NCBI RefSeq assembly: GCF_002081715.1
Contig: NZ_MUKP01000020.1
Span: 36,062-100,061 of the forward strand
Origin: Nocardia donostiensis
Lineage (GTDB): Bacteria; Actinomycetota; Actinomycetes; Mycobacteriales; Mycobacteriaceae
DNA length: 64,000 nucleotides
Direction of reading: 5' to 3'
Shown here: piece after piece, positions 42,924-51,274 of the stretch
How the letters are laid out: each line of letters opens with the position of its first letter
Position numbering within the stretch: the first letter of the stretch is position 1
Notes under the pieces: generated by a model
The model's database searches: none
What the model saw: only the letters and a program-made list of their open reading frames with translations
What the model was told of the DNA's origin: nothing
Program-made: the position numbers and the translations under genes

Positions 42924-43847
42924 ATGGCTCTCAGACGACCGGTTCTCACCCGCCGCACGCTATTGGCGATGGCGGCGCTCGTATCGGTGGCCGGTTGCAC
43001 GAAGGATGAAACAACTGTTCCCGCTTCGACCGCCGCATCTGGCGCACCCGAGGGGCAGGTTCGCCATGCGCGCCTGGCCGAGCTGGAACGCGATTACGGC
43101 GCCCGCCTCGGCGTGTACGCCCTCGCTACCGGTACCGGCGACATCATCGACTACCGTGCGGACGAGCGATTCGCATTCTGCTCGACGTTCAAAGGGCTCG
43201 CTGCTGCGGCAGTGCTGCACCGAAACCCGCTATCGCACTTGGACACCGTCGTCCACTACACCGAAGCCGATCTGTTGAAAAATGCCACCATTACACCGGG
43301 GCATGTCGCCGAGGGAATGACTATCCGCGCGCTGTGCGACGCAGCCATCCGCTACAGCGATGGGACCGCCGGTAACCTGCTGCTGCGTGACCTCGGGGGG
43401 CCGTCCGAGCTGACGGCGTACGCGCGAAGCCTCGGCGATACCGTCACCCGGATGGATCGCGTCGAGCCGGATATCACCGAAGCCACTCCCGGCGACCCGC
43501 GAGACACCACCTCGCCGCGGGCATTCGGCACCGACTACCAGCACATCGTGCTGGGCGAGGCCCTGGCGCCTGAGAAACGGGCATTCCTGCGGGATCTGCT
43601 GGAGCGCAATGCCACCAAGGCGGGTGCGCGGCGGATCCGGGCCGGCCTACCGCGTGGATGGGTGGTGGCCGACAAGACCGGGACCGGTGACTACGGCACG
43701 CTCAACGATATCGCGATCGTTCGGCCCCCGGACTCCGCGCCGCTCGTCATCGCAATCATGTCGAGTAAGGCGACTGTGGACGCCGCGTATGAACCGGCAC
43801 TCCTGGCCGAGGCTGCCGAGTATGTAGCAGCCACTCTCAGAAGGTAG
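42924..43847 (+). CDS. bla: Class A beta-lactamase, lipoprotein
   Basis: 307 residues with a twin-Arg-like N-terminus (LTRRTLLAMAALV) and lipobox VAGC (Cys25). Active-site motifs: Ser87-Thr-Phe-Lys90, Ser145-Asp-Gly147 (SDG in place of the usual SDN), omega-loop Glu181 in EPDITEATPGDPRDTT, and Lys251-Thr-Gly. SDG is shared with Mycobacterium BlaC and Nocardia enzymes and is known to weaken clavulanate-type inhibition. The residue equivalent to Asn170 is Thr185. It hydrolyses beta-lactams in the periplasm-like space. A frame is open upstream of 42924 without signal-peptide character, so the shorter start is preferred. Confidence 0.93.
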   Translation: MALRRPVLTRRTLLAMAALVSVAGCTKDETTVPASTAASGAPEGQVRHARLAELERDYGARLGVYALATGTGDIIDYRADERFAFCSTFKGLAAAAVLHRNPLSHLDTVVHYTEADLLKNATITPGHVAEGMTIRALCDAAIRYSDGTAGNLLLRDLGGPSELTAYARSLGDTVTRMDRVEPDITEATPGDPRDTTSPRAFGTDYQHIVLGEALAPEKRAFLRDLLERNATKAGARRIRAGLPRGWVVADKTGTGDYGTLNDIAIVRPPDSAPLVIAIMSSKATVDAAYEPALLAEAAEYVAATLRR

Positions 43848-43934
43848 GCGAGCTGTCCCGGCCTGGTGTCCACTTCCTGTGCTGGACTCAGCAGAACCCT
43901 CAGGCGCACACTTTCATGTACGGAGGTGGTGGCG

Positions 43935-44729
43935 ATGCCCATCGACAATGATATATACAACCGCATCGGTGAAACCTGGTGGGACGAGACCAATCCACTG
44001 AACACGCTGCACGGCAGTATGACTCCCGGCCGGTTCGGGTATTTCCAGGAAGTACTCACCGAGAAGCTCGGCACCGATTATTCGGGCTTGCAGGCGCTCG
44101 ATATCGGATCCGGCGGTGGCTTTCTTGCCGAGGAATTCGCGAAGAAAGGATTCGACGTCGTCGGCGTCGATCCGTCGGAGGTATCGGTCGAAACCGCCCG
44201 TGCTCACGCCGGAGAGGGTGGCCTCGATATCGACTACCGTGTCGGTGTAGGTGAGCACTTGCCGGTCGAAGACGCCACGTTCGACGTCGTCTATTGCTGT
44301 GACGTACTCGAGTATGTTGCCGACCTCGGCAAGACGATCGGCGAGACAGCGCGCGTGTTGAAGCCAGGCGGACTGTATCTGTTCGACACGGTCAACCGCA
44401 CTATGATGAGCAAGCTCGTGATGATCAAGATGTTCCAAGAATGGCGCCTGACGCGACTGGTGAACGTTGATCTGCACATCTTCTCGATGTTCATCAAGCC
44501 GGACGAGCTCAATGCCATTCTCCGACAGCGCGGTATGAGCCCCGGCGAGATTGTCGGTCTCGGACCGAAGAGGCCAGGCCCGCAGTTCGTCATGAATCTC
44601 ATGCGAGCGCGACGAGGAAAGATAACCTACGGTGAACTCAGTCGAAGACTCGATTTCGGTAGGATAAAGAGCACCGTTATTTCTTTCATGGGTTATGCGA
44701 CCAAGCCGATAACGACCACGGCGATGTGA
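43935..44729 (+). CDS. UbiG-like SAM-dependent O-methyltransferase
   Basis: 264 residues. N-terminal IYNRIGETWWDETNPLNTLHGSM and motif I LDIGSGGGFLAEEFAKKG, followed by VGVDPSEVSVETARAHA, resemble 3-demethylubiquinol methyltransferase UbiG. Actinobacteria make menaquinone, not ubiquinone, so the substrate is more likely a phenolic or polyketide-like molecule. The C-terminal 80 residues are longer than in UbiG and basic. A GGAGGTGG Shine-Dalgarno is followed by ATG 43935. Confidence 0.78.
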   Translation: MPIDNDIYNRIGETWWDETNPLNTLHGSMTPGRFGYFQEVLTEKLGTDYSGLQALDIGSGGGFLAEEFAKKGFDVVGVDPSEVSVETARAHAGEGGLDIDYRVGVGEHLPVEDATFDVVYCCDVLEYVADLGKTIGETARVLKPGGLYLFDTVNRTMMSKLVMIKMFQEWRLTRLVNVDLHIFSMFIKPDELNAILRQRGMSPGEIVGLGPKRPGPQFVMNLMRARRGKITYGELSRRLDFGRIKSTVISFMGYATKPITTTAM

Positions 44730-44740
44730 TCGTTATCGGC
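44705..44740. terminator. Hairpin terminator between convergent genes
   Basis: Perfect 11-bp stem GCCGATAACGA (44705-44715) / TCGTTATCGGC (44730-44740) with a 14-nt loop. It overlaps the stop codon of the methyltransferase and precedes the 3' end of the convergent flavoprotein gene. Confidence 0.75.
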
Positions 44741-44764
44741 CGGAAGCGCCATGGGTGCAGGTGG

Positions 44765-46300
44765 TCAACGGCCGAGAATGTCCCGCACGGCGAGGTGGCT
44801 GAACAGCATCGATGCGCCGATCGGATTGCCGCCGCCGGGGTAGACGGTGCCGCTGACCGCCGCCATGGTGTTGCCGGCCGCATACAGCCCCGCGATGGGT
44901 TCGCCGTCGTGCCCGAGGACCCGCGCCGCGGTGTCGGTGCGCAGTCCGCCCTTGGTGCCGAGATCGGAGATGCCGAACGCCGCCGCGTGGAACGGGCCCT
45001 GGTCGATCGACACCAGCGGCGGTTCACCGTTGGAGAACGCACGATCGTAGGCCTCGTCACCGCGCCCGAAATCCGTATCGACACCGGCCTCGACCATGGT
45101 GTTGAACCGCTCCACGGTGGCGACCAGCTGCTCGGCGGGCACGCCGATCTTCTCGGCGAGCTCGGGAAGGGTGTCGGCCGTATGCCACAGTCCGGCCGCG
45201 ACGTACTTCTCGGGTTCGACCATGGAGACGTTGGTGGCCTCGACCGGTGGCACCTCGCCCTCTTTGTCGTCGTAGATCATCCAATAGGGGAGGGTGAGCG
45301 CACCATCGTTCAACCGGTCGATGACCTCGCGGCCTAGCCGGTCATACGGCGCCGACTCGTTGACGAAGCGTTTCCCGTCCTGGTCGACGAAGATACCGCC
45401 GGTGAACCACAACGCGAACGCCGAGCGTCCGTCCGGATGCGTCAGCCCCGGCGACCACCACGCCTGATCCATCAGATCTGTGTCCGCACCCGCGGCGATA
45501 CCGGCCTGATGGGCCTTGCCCTGGTTACCCCACGGGCCCATCGTGTCGCGGGCCTGCCCCGGTACGCCGTAGTGCGCCCGCAGTTCGTCGTTCTGCTCGA
45601 AACCGCCCGCCGCCAGCACCACGCCCTTGCGGGCCCGGATCGCGAACGGCGCACCGTCGCGTTCGGTGATCGCACCTACCACCACGCCGTCCTCGACCAC
45701 CAGCTCCACCAGCGGCGTGTTCAGATACAGCCGCACGTCGGGGTAGGACGACAACGCCAGCAGGAACCGCCCGATCAGTGCCTGACCGCCGATCAGCGTG
45801 TCTGGCAGCGGTGCGCCGAGCCGGTCGGTGTCCAGCGGACCGCGCAACTGCTCGCGCAGCTCACCCAGCGCGGCGGCGGGCAGCGGGGTGGGCATGATGT
45901 GGCGCTGCCCGTCCAGTCGCGCTTTGGGCGCCTTACCGAAATAGTCCGGCCAGGGCAGCATCTCGAAGGCGAAGTGGTCGTCGGTTTCGAGATATTCGAT
46001 GAGGTCGCTGCCGCGGCGCACGTAGGTGTCCTGCAGGTCGCGCGGGGTGCGATCACCGACCACGGCATGGTAGTAGGTGAGTGCGTCGTCGATGGTGTCG
46101 TCGGTGCCTGCCCGGCGCAGCACCGGATTGCACGGGTACCACATACCGCCGCCACCGGAATAGGCGGTTGTGCCGCCGAATTTGTCGGTCGCCTCGACGA
46201 CCGCGACGCTCAGCCCCTCACGGGCCGCGGTGTAGGCGCCGGCCAGGCCGCCGCCCGAACCCGCGACCAGCACGTCCACCTCGTCGTTCCAGTCCACCAC
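44765..46300 (-). CDS. FAD-dependent 3-ketosteroid delta1-dehydrogenase-like oxidoreductase
   Basis: 511 residues from GTG 46300, chosen because AGGAGGA sits 7 nt upstream; a GTG at 46354 adds 18 unrelated residues. FAD motif VLVAGSGGGLAGAYTAAREG, then KFGGTTAYSGGGGMWYPCN (KstD signature), and C-terminal GLYAAGNTMAAVSGTVYPGGGNPIGASMLF. This pattern is typical of KstD/fumarate-reductase flavoproteins that introduce a double bond next to a carbonyl. A steroid role is plausible for Nocardia, but no sterol-ring genes surround it. Confidence 0.87.
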   Translation of the reverse strand: MVDWNDEVDVLVAGSGGGLAGAYTAAREGLSVAVVEATDKFGGTTAYSGGGGMWYPCNPVLRRAGTDDTIDDALTYYHAVVGDRTPRDLQDTYVRRGSDLIEYLETDDHFAFEMLPWPDYFGKAPKARLDGQRHIMPTPLPAAALGELREQLRGPLDTDRLGAPLPDTLIGGQALIGRFLLALSSYPDVRLYLNTPLVELVVEDGVVVGAITERDGAPFAIRARKGVVLAAGGFEQNDELRAHYGVPGQARDTMGPWGNQGKAHQAGIAAGADTDLMDQAWWSPGLTHPDGRSAFALWFTGGIFVDQDGKRFVNESAPYDRLGREVIDRLNDGALTLPYWMIYDDKEGEVPPVEATNVSMVEPEKYVAAGLWHTADTLPELAEKIGVPAEQLVATVERFNTMVEAGVDTDFGRGDEAYDRAFSNGEPPLVSIDQGPFHAAAFGISDLGTKGGLRTDTAARVLGHDGEPIAGLYAAGNTMAAVSGTVYPGGGNPIGASMLFSHLAVRDILGR

Positions 46301-46335
46301 GGTCGTGTCCTCCTGTGCGTTTGCTCGGCCTCGAC

Positions 46336-46373
46336 GCTGAGCCGAGTGGTTCACGCTAAGCCGAGTGGTTCAC
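46336..46373. repeat. 19-bp tandem direct repeat upstream of the KstD-like gene
   Basis: GCTGAGCCGAGTGGTTCAC (46336-46354) is followed immediately by a second copy (46355-46373) differing at one base (GCTAAG). The pair lies about 36-73 bp upstream of the proposed GTG start of the minus-strand gene, in its promoter region, and may be a tandem protein-binding site or a replication slippage product. Confidence 0.7.
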
Positions 46374-46384
46374 CGGGCCCACAG

Positions 46385-46407
46385 GTGTTCCCGGTCACCG
46401 GGAACAC
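46385..46407. promoter_or_regulatory. Perfect 23-bp palindrome (operator) upstream of the KstD-like gene
   Basis: GTGTTCCCGGT (46385-46395), one central C, then ACCGGGAACAC (46397-46407): 11-bp arms without mismatch. It sits 85-107 bp upstream of GTG 46300. Odd-length symmetry suits a TetR-, MarR- or GntR-type dimer; no such regulator gene is adjacent. Confidence 0.65.
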
Positions 46408-46561
46408 GGCCGGCTTCGTGCAGGGCCCACACGACACACCTACATTTCGGATGAAATCGAAGCTCCCCAGCTCCGGCGGTACAGCGATACGCGAGCTGGT
46501 TACGATGCGGCAACTGACGTGAAATCCACGAAATTCGCCGTCAATACCGGGAGAGCGGCAG

Positions 46562-46807
46562 ATGCCGGGTCGGTGCAGCCGGACACAGGCGACCACTGCC
46601 GGGTTGCATGGCTTGACCGAACGGCAGACCGAGATCATCAATCGTGTCGTGCTCGGTAGGACCAAACGCCGGATCTCCGCGGAGCTCTACCTCAGCGAGA
46701 AGACGATAGAGACGCACCTGAGCCGGTTGTTCACCAAGTTGAGGGTTTCGTCCCGAGCCGAACTGGCCGCCCTCGCCACGGTCGACCAGGCTCAACGCCG
46801 AACGTGA
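46562..46807 (+). CDS. Stand-alone LuxR-type helix-turn-helix protein (possible gene fragment)
   Basis: 81 residues made up almost only of a LuxR/GerE DNA-binding domain: LTERQTEIINRVVLGRTKRR, then the recognition helix LSEKTIETHLSRLFTKLRV. In-frame sequence upstream is open only to about 46523 and contains no receiver or sensor domain. It is either a small DNA-binding regulator or the remnant of a larger NarL-type gene. The ATG has GAGAGCGGC upstream, a weak ribosome site. LuxR-type palindromes lie 3 kb away at 49612-49682. Confidence 0.65.
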   Translation: MPGRCSRTQATTAGLHGLTERQTEIINRVVLGRTKRRISAELYLSEKTIETHLSRLFTKLRVSSRAELAALATVDQAQRRT

Positions 46808-46835
46808 CGGTACGGCCGCTCTACCACCGGCGGTG

Positions 46836-47999
46836 TCAGCGGTCCCCGCCGTGAAACTGGGCTCGGTGCGCGTTCAGGTAGGCGGTGCGATCGCTGTAGG
46901 AGTTGGCTAGGGCATCGCCGTAGGCAATCAATTCGGCGTGCATCGACTGCCGTGGCTGGTACCGCTGCTGGACCAACTGCTCCAAGTCGCAGTCGCGCGC
47001 CTCGGTCAGGATCTCCGCCAGCACTGTCGCGTCTTCCATGGTGTAACTCATCCCCTGGCCGGTCATCGGGTGCGGCGAAAACACGGCACTGCCGAGGCGA
47101 ATCACGTTGCCGCGGTGATAGGGCGTGCGGTGATAGACGGACACGGGTGCAGGGGCGAACCGACCCGGGTCCAGCAGTGCGAGCGCGTCGTCGCTGTACG
47201 TCACGAAGGTGGCCAGCTGCGCGGTCAGGTCGATACTGCGTTCGCGGAACACTGGTACGTCCAGACCCTGCGGGATGCCGACGAATATCCTGGCCAGTTC
47301 GGTGGTGACTGGATAGAAGTAGGCGAGCCAGCCGCTCGAATCGAAATAGAGTCGGTTTCGCGCGATAACGCTGGGCGTGGCCGGCACCGTGGCCATCCAC
47401 AGGACATGACCGTGACGGCTGACAACCCGGGTCGCTGCTGGGAAATCGCTCAGCGGCGAGGAAGAACCGCTGGAATCGACGAACGCGCGCGCTCGCACCA
47501 CGGTACCGTCGTCCAACACCGCCTCGACGACCCGAGAACCCGCGACGCGCATATCGACCATTCGCCTACCGAAGCGGATACCGACATTCGACAGCTCGGA
47601 GCATGCCGCGAGGATGGTTCCCACCGTCTCGGCGTAAGGGGCGATCAGGAAGTAGCCGAACTCGGTGTGTTCGGCGAAATCATACGAGAACAGTAGGGAC
47701 CCGTCATGGTGGAAGTCGATGACCTGGCGCTGCAACACTTGCCGTAGCATCAGTTCATCGAGCAAACCGTGTTCGGCGAGAACGCGGATGCCGCGCGGCT
47801 TGAGAATGTCGGCGCCGCGCGGGGACACACCAGGCTTGGATTCGACCACCAACACACGCTGACCCTTGCGGCCCAGTAACAACGCTAGCAGCGCACCGCC
47901 CACTCCGGCACCGAGGATGACGCAGTCCAGCTCCAGCGCGGCTGTTTCCGCGGCCCGTGCGGCGGTCGTCCGTCCTCCTGTGGTATGAGCGGCGGTCAT
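46836..47999 (-). CDS. FAD-dependent monooxygenase (group A flavoprotein hydroxylase-like)
   Basis: 387 residues. FAD motif LDCVILGAGVGGALLALLLGRKG, a VESKPGVSPRGADIL start of the ring-hydroxylase region, and the second FAD motif IRLGSAVFSPHPMTGQGMSYTMEDATVLAE (GD is replaced by GS). It resembles geranylgeranyl-reductase/PHBH-like monooxygenases. Translationally coupled (ATGA at 47996-47999) to the oxidase gene upstream in the same operon, so the two probably act on one small molecule. Replacement of the GD motif aspartate is unusual and may affect FAD ribityl binding. Confidence 0.8.
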   Translation of the reverse strand: MTAAHTTGGRTTAARAAETAALELDCVILGAGVGGALLALLLGRKGQRVLVVESKPGVSPRGADILKPRGIRVLAEHGLLDELMLRQVLQRQVIDFHHDGSLLFSYDFAEHTEFGYFLIAPYAETVGTILAACSELSNVGIRFGRRMVDMRVAGSRVVEAVLDDGTVVRARAFVDSSGSSSPLSDFPAATRVVSRHGHVLWMATVPATPSVIARNRLYFDSSGWLAYFYPVTTELARIFVGIPQGLDVPVFRERSIDLTAQLATFVTYSDDALALLDPGRFAPAPVSVYHRTPYHRGNVIRLGSAVFSPHPMTGQGMSYTMEDATVLAEILTEARDCDLEQLVQQRYQPRQSMHAELIAYGDALANSYSDRTAYLNAHRAQFHGGDR

Positions 48000-49420
48000 C
48001 GGTCCGCCTCCAAGAAGCGGCCCGGTGCGATGATCGCGGCCGGGTCATAGAACCGTTTGAGCACACGTAGTGGCTCGTCCTGGTAGTCGGCCGATCGATC
48101 CGCCAATTCCGATGGCTCATGGTCGATATTGGAGCGGTACGGCGGAAATCCCGCGCGGAGGAACGACTTACGCGCCGCGTGGCGAAGCGCGTGCGCCCGC
48201 TCGATACCGTCGGAGTTCCGCACGAACGGGATCTGAGTGACCATATTGGTGGAGTGCTGCGAGATCACGTTGAACTCGAGCATTCCCGCGGTGCCGTACC
48301 GCTCGGCTTCGGCCTCGAAGAGTTCGACCGCCTTGACCAGACAGGACTGCTCTAACGGCACCACCGGCAGGAACATCAGCCAGCCGACCGGCGACTGGTC
48401 GACTTGCGAGCAGGAGCTGACGCCAATTCCGCGCTGAATGTTCGCGCAGGACGGTATCCCGCGAGCGAACAGCGTGCGGGGGTACAGCGGATCATCGGCG
48501 GGCGTGTCCGAGGTGTCCAGTGATCGGTAGGAAAGGAGCCCCCGGACGCGGGAGAACGTCTCACGGATATTGCTCTCGGAGAGCTCGACGGCCGCATGCG
48601 AGCCGAGCAGAGGCACCTGGACCGTGACGGCGTCGACGTCGGCGGTTTCGGGGACTGCGGCGCGACCGGCCTCGGGAACCACGAAAAGGTCTTTCAGCCG
48701 CAGCATCCCGTCGGTGGCGATCCGTGTTCGGCTCACCTGGATCATCGCCTCGATCGCCTCGGGGAGGGCGGTCTTGGCGAAGGTGGCATGCACCAGGGTG
48801 ATCGCCTCGGGGCGCGGAACAAGGCTTATCGCCATCGCGGTGACCACACCGAGGTTGCTCTGCACGAAGGCACGGGTCAGATCCGGCCCGGCCACCGCGC
48901 CCGGCCGCCGGCCGTTACGGTCCAGGCCACCGGTGGTCATGACCTCACCGGATCCGAGCACAACCTCCAGCCCGAGGAGGTCCTCTAGCCGCGGGCGGAT
49001 CGTACCGTCGCCGCGCTCGAGCGTATTGCCGATGAGGCCGGCGTCCGCGCAGCCCGCAGTCACGTTCAGCATCCACGGCGTGCCCTCGAGCAATTCAGCG
49101 AGTTGTCGCTGCGTCGCTCCTGGTTCGACCACGGCGTAGCCGAGATCCAGATCCAGGGTCCGGACGGCGGTCATCCGGCTCAAGTCGAGAACCGCGCAAC
49201 CGTCGACCACCGGGGAGCGTGAACCCATCCCCCAGTTCCGGCCGGTGCTCAGTGGAAACAACGGTATCCCCGCACGCACCGCCGATATCACACTCTGCCG
49301 CACCTCCTCGGTGCTGACCGGGAAGTACGTCCCACAGATCTCCCGTGTCCGATGACCACCCAGGTCCGATGCTCGGCCTTCCCACGTGAGCTGGCTTCGG
49401 GGCAGATGCTCGGCGGTCAT
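47996..49420 (-). CDS. FAD-binding oxidoreductase, vanillyl-alcohol-oxidase superfamily
   Basis: 474 residues from ATG 49420. FAD_binding_4 (PCMH) domain at residues ~20-215: YFPVSTEEVRQSVISAVRAG, PLFPLSTGRNWGMGSRSP, VVEPGATQRQLAELLEG and GLIGNTLERGDG. The C-terminal substrate domain ends with YDPAAIIAPGRFLEAD, as in p-cresol methylhydroxylase/vanillyl-alcohol oxidase relatives. It likely oxidises a phenolic or sugar-like alcohol. The His or Tyr for covalent flavin is not certain. First gene of a two-gene operon with the monooxygenase; LuxR-type sites lie 190-260 bp upstream. Confidence 0.82.
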   Translation of the reverse strand: MTAEHLPRSQLTWEGRASDLGGHRTREICGTYFPVSTEEVRQSVISAVRAGIPLFPLSTGRNWGMGSRSPVVDGCAVLDLSRMTAVRTLDLDLGYAVVEPGATQRQLAELLEGTPWMLNVTAGCADAGLIGNTLERGDGTIRPRLEDLLGLEVVLGSGEVMTTGGLDRNGRRPGAVAGPDLTRAFVQSNLGVVTAMAISLVPRPEAITLVHATFAKTALPEAIEAMIQVSRTRIATDGMLRLKDLFVVPEAGRAAVPETADVDAVTVQVPLLGSHAAVELSESNIRETFSRVRGLLSYRSLDTSDTPADDPLYPRTLFARGIPSCANIQRGIGVSSCSQVDQSPVGWLMFLPVVPLEQSCLVKAVELFEAEAERYGTAGMLEFNVISQHSTNMVTQIPFVRNSDGIERAHALRHAARKSFLRAGFPPYRSNIDHEPSELADRSADYQDEPLRVLKRFYDPAAIIAPGRFLEADR

Positions 49421-49785
49421 CGTTTCCCCACCCGGGATAATTCCGGTTTTCCGTTCCGCGTGCGATGGTGTCGTATCCACCGATGTTCCATGGCGGCGCC
49501 GACGGCGCCGAGATAGTGCTGGGGCACTTTTCTGCCTGCGTTCTGATATCGATTTCGGTACTCGCTGAATCGAGTCGGGAGAACAATTATGTCGACTGCG
49601 TATGCAGAGCAGTAGTCGGGAAACCCCTACAAATGCCGGATTGCCACCCGATGCACTGATAACCGATATAGGGTTTTCCCTACTTGTCCGCATGAGAGGC
49701 AGCGCTATCGGTATGTTTCGATCGCCCAGGCGATCATCAGCCCGCGGCATCGAAGCCGAGCGCGAGGCGTGAACCCGGAAACTAT
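49421..49785. other. Promoter-containing intergenic region
   Basis: About 365 bp without a supported gene between the FAD oxidase start and the VOC remnant. It is more AT-rich than the surroundings near 49560-49690 and contains the two palindromes listed separately. Confidence 0.5.
49612..49682. promoter_or_regulatory. Two LuxR/NarL-type operator-like palindromes
   Basis: Site A, 49612-49630: GTAG-T-CGGG-AAA-CCC-C-TAC, an imperfect inverted repeat. Site B, 49669-49682: TAGGG-TTTT-CCCTA, a perfect one. Both have the GGG-A/T-rich-CCC core typical of actinobacterial LuxR-family regulators (compare PimM-type CTVGGGAWWTCCCBAG boxes). They lie 192-262 bp upstream of the FAD oxidase ATG (minus strand). 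Confidence 0.5.
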
Positions 49786-50423
49786 TGCCCGCAGGCGAAC
49801 TTCTGGGCCGCGGCTCTCGGCTGGACGGTGACCACCGTCGTTCCCGAAGGGGAAACCATGAAAGATCGGTGGCATCTCGATGTGCAGGCCACCTCGAGCA
49901 TGGAGGCGGAAGTCGCCCGGCTCGCCGGAATGGGCGTCACGGTGCTGCGGCGGTGTTCCGGTCTCACGGCGCAGGTCTGGACAAAACGCGGCGTCCGTGG
50001 GCATCTTCAGACGACAACCGCGCCTCCACCGGACAAGTGGGAACGCCGCCGCGCAGCCCGCCGCGTTCGCACCGTTCCTCCGATCCCGGAACCCGCCCGC
50101 CCTGAGACCATCCAGTCGCCGGGGTGTTTGCACCGGGCATTCACACTAGGGATGATCGTCGGTATCGGGTTGCTACCGGCGGGAATCGGCATCCTCTTCG
50201 TGACGGCGGCGTTCAGTATCCGGGCCGGTTACCGAATGGGGCGCGTCTGGTTGACCGCTCGCGCGCTCTATGACTTGTGGATCGCCAGTGGATTGGCCTC
50301 CAGTGTATTCCGGTGGCCGGCTGGGTCATGCTACTGTGCGGTGTGCTGGCCATACCGGCGATCGCCGCGATCGTTCTGATGTGGCAGCCGGAGGCCAACC
50401 AGTTCTACCAAACCCTTGCCTAG
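49786..50423 (+). pseudogene. Decayed mosaic: VOC-domain remnant joined to a frameshifted membrane protein
   Basis: From 49795 the frame reads ANFWAAALGWTV, then VPEGETMKDRWHLDVQ and MEAEVARLAGMGVTVLRR. This is the middle of a glyoxalase/VOC domain (normally 'aFWaaALGw..vpeg.t.knrlHLDV'), with no first strand and no metal-ligand C-terminal half. The same frame runs on through an Arg/Pro-rich linker into membrane segments (LGMIVGIGLLPAGIGILFVTAAF). At about 50310 similarity moves to another frame, GWVMLLCGVLAIPAIAAIVLM, ending in stop 50421-50423. An ATG 49858 could still express 173 residues, but the product would be a fusion of two broken genes. Confidence 0.6.
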
Positions 50424-50686
50424 CCCAGCCCAATCTGATGGGGAGTGTTTCGGGTGGAAGAGCTGACAGCTGAGAAAGTGGCCGAGGTACTGTGGGCACT
50501 CTACGCGCCGAGGCGGCCGGTGGGCGGGGAGAGGGCTACTGTATTGCGGATCGTAAGACACCCTTTCAGCACAATCACTCTGTGCTCAGTCCAAACACGA
50601 AAATGCTTCTCTACCAACAAACTTACTGATCTACGGTCGATGCTGAGACGCCCCCGGGTAGTCAGCCAGCTACAGTCGGAGGTTGT

Positions 50687-51259
50687 ATGAACGACCATCC
50701 GCCGCCCCCCGCTGCGCAGTGGCCGGACGGTGCGGTGTTCACCCTCGGGCATTCGACGATGCCGATCGAACGATTTATCGACCTGTTGCGCAGTTACGGT
50801 ATCGAGCGACTGGCCGACATTCGCACGATGCCGCGCTCGCGTCATAATCCGCAATTCAACAGCACCGATTTGGCCCGCAGTTCGGCCGCCGCCGATATCG
50901 AGTACGTCCATATGCCGGCGCTGGGCGGTTTGCGACATGCACACGCCGATTCTCCGAATACCGGCTGGCGAAACAAAAGTTTTCGCGGCTACGCCGACTA
51001 CATGCAGACCGCCGCTTTTCAGGACGCGCTCGCCGAATTGACCCGGTTGAGCCGCGACAAGCGGACCGCGATCATGTGCGCCGAAGCAGTGCCGTGGCGC
51101 TGTCACCGCTCGCTGGTAGCCGATGCGCTCGCGGTGCGAGATATTCCGGTGGTGGAAATAATCTCCGAGACCGGTTATCGGATGCATGAGCTGACATCTT
51201 TTGCCCGAGTCGAGGGAACTCTGCTCACCTATCCACCCGAATGCACGGCCACGGACTGA
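50687..51259 (+). CDS. DUF488 domain-containing protein
   Basis: 190 residues with the DUF488 pattern: FTLGHSTMPIERFIDLLRSYG, LADIRTMPRSRHNPQFN, YVHMPALGGLRH, and CAEAVPWRCHRSLVADALAVR with two cysteines near the C-terminus. Function of DUF488 is not settled; some members are encoded near DNA or stress genes. The ATG is preceded by GGAGG. Its 3' end is 15 bp from the truncated sigma-factor copy. Confidence 0.88.
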   Translation: MNDHPPPPAAQWPDGAVFTLGHSTMPIERFIDLLRSYGIERLADIRTMPRSRHNPQFNSTDLARSSAAADIEYVHMPALGGLRHAHADSPNTGWRNKSFRGYADYMQTAAFQDALAELTRLSRDKRTAIMCAEAVPWRCHRSLVADALAVRDIPVVEIISETGYRMHELTSFARVEGTLLTYPPECTATD

Positions 51260-51274
51260 GGTCGGCGGATCATC

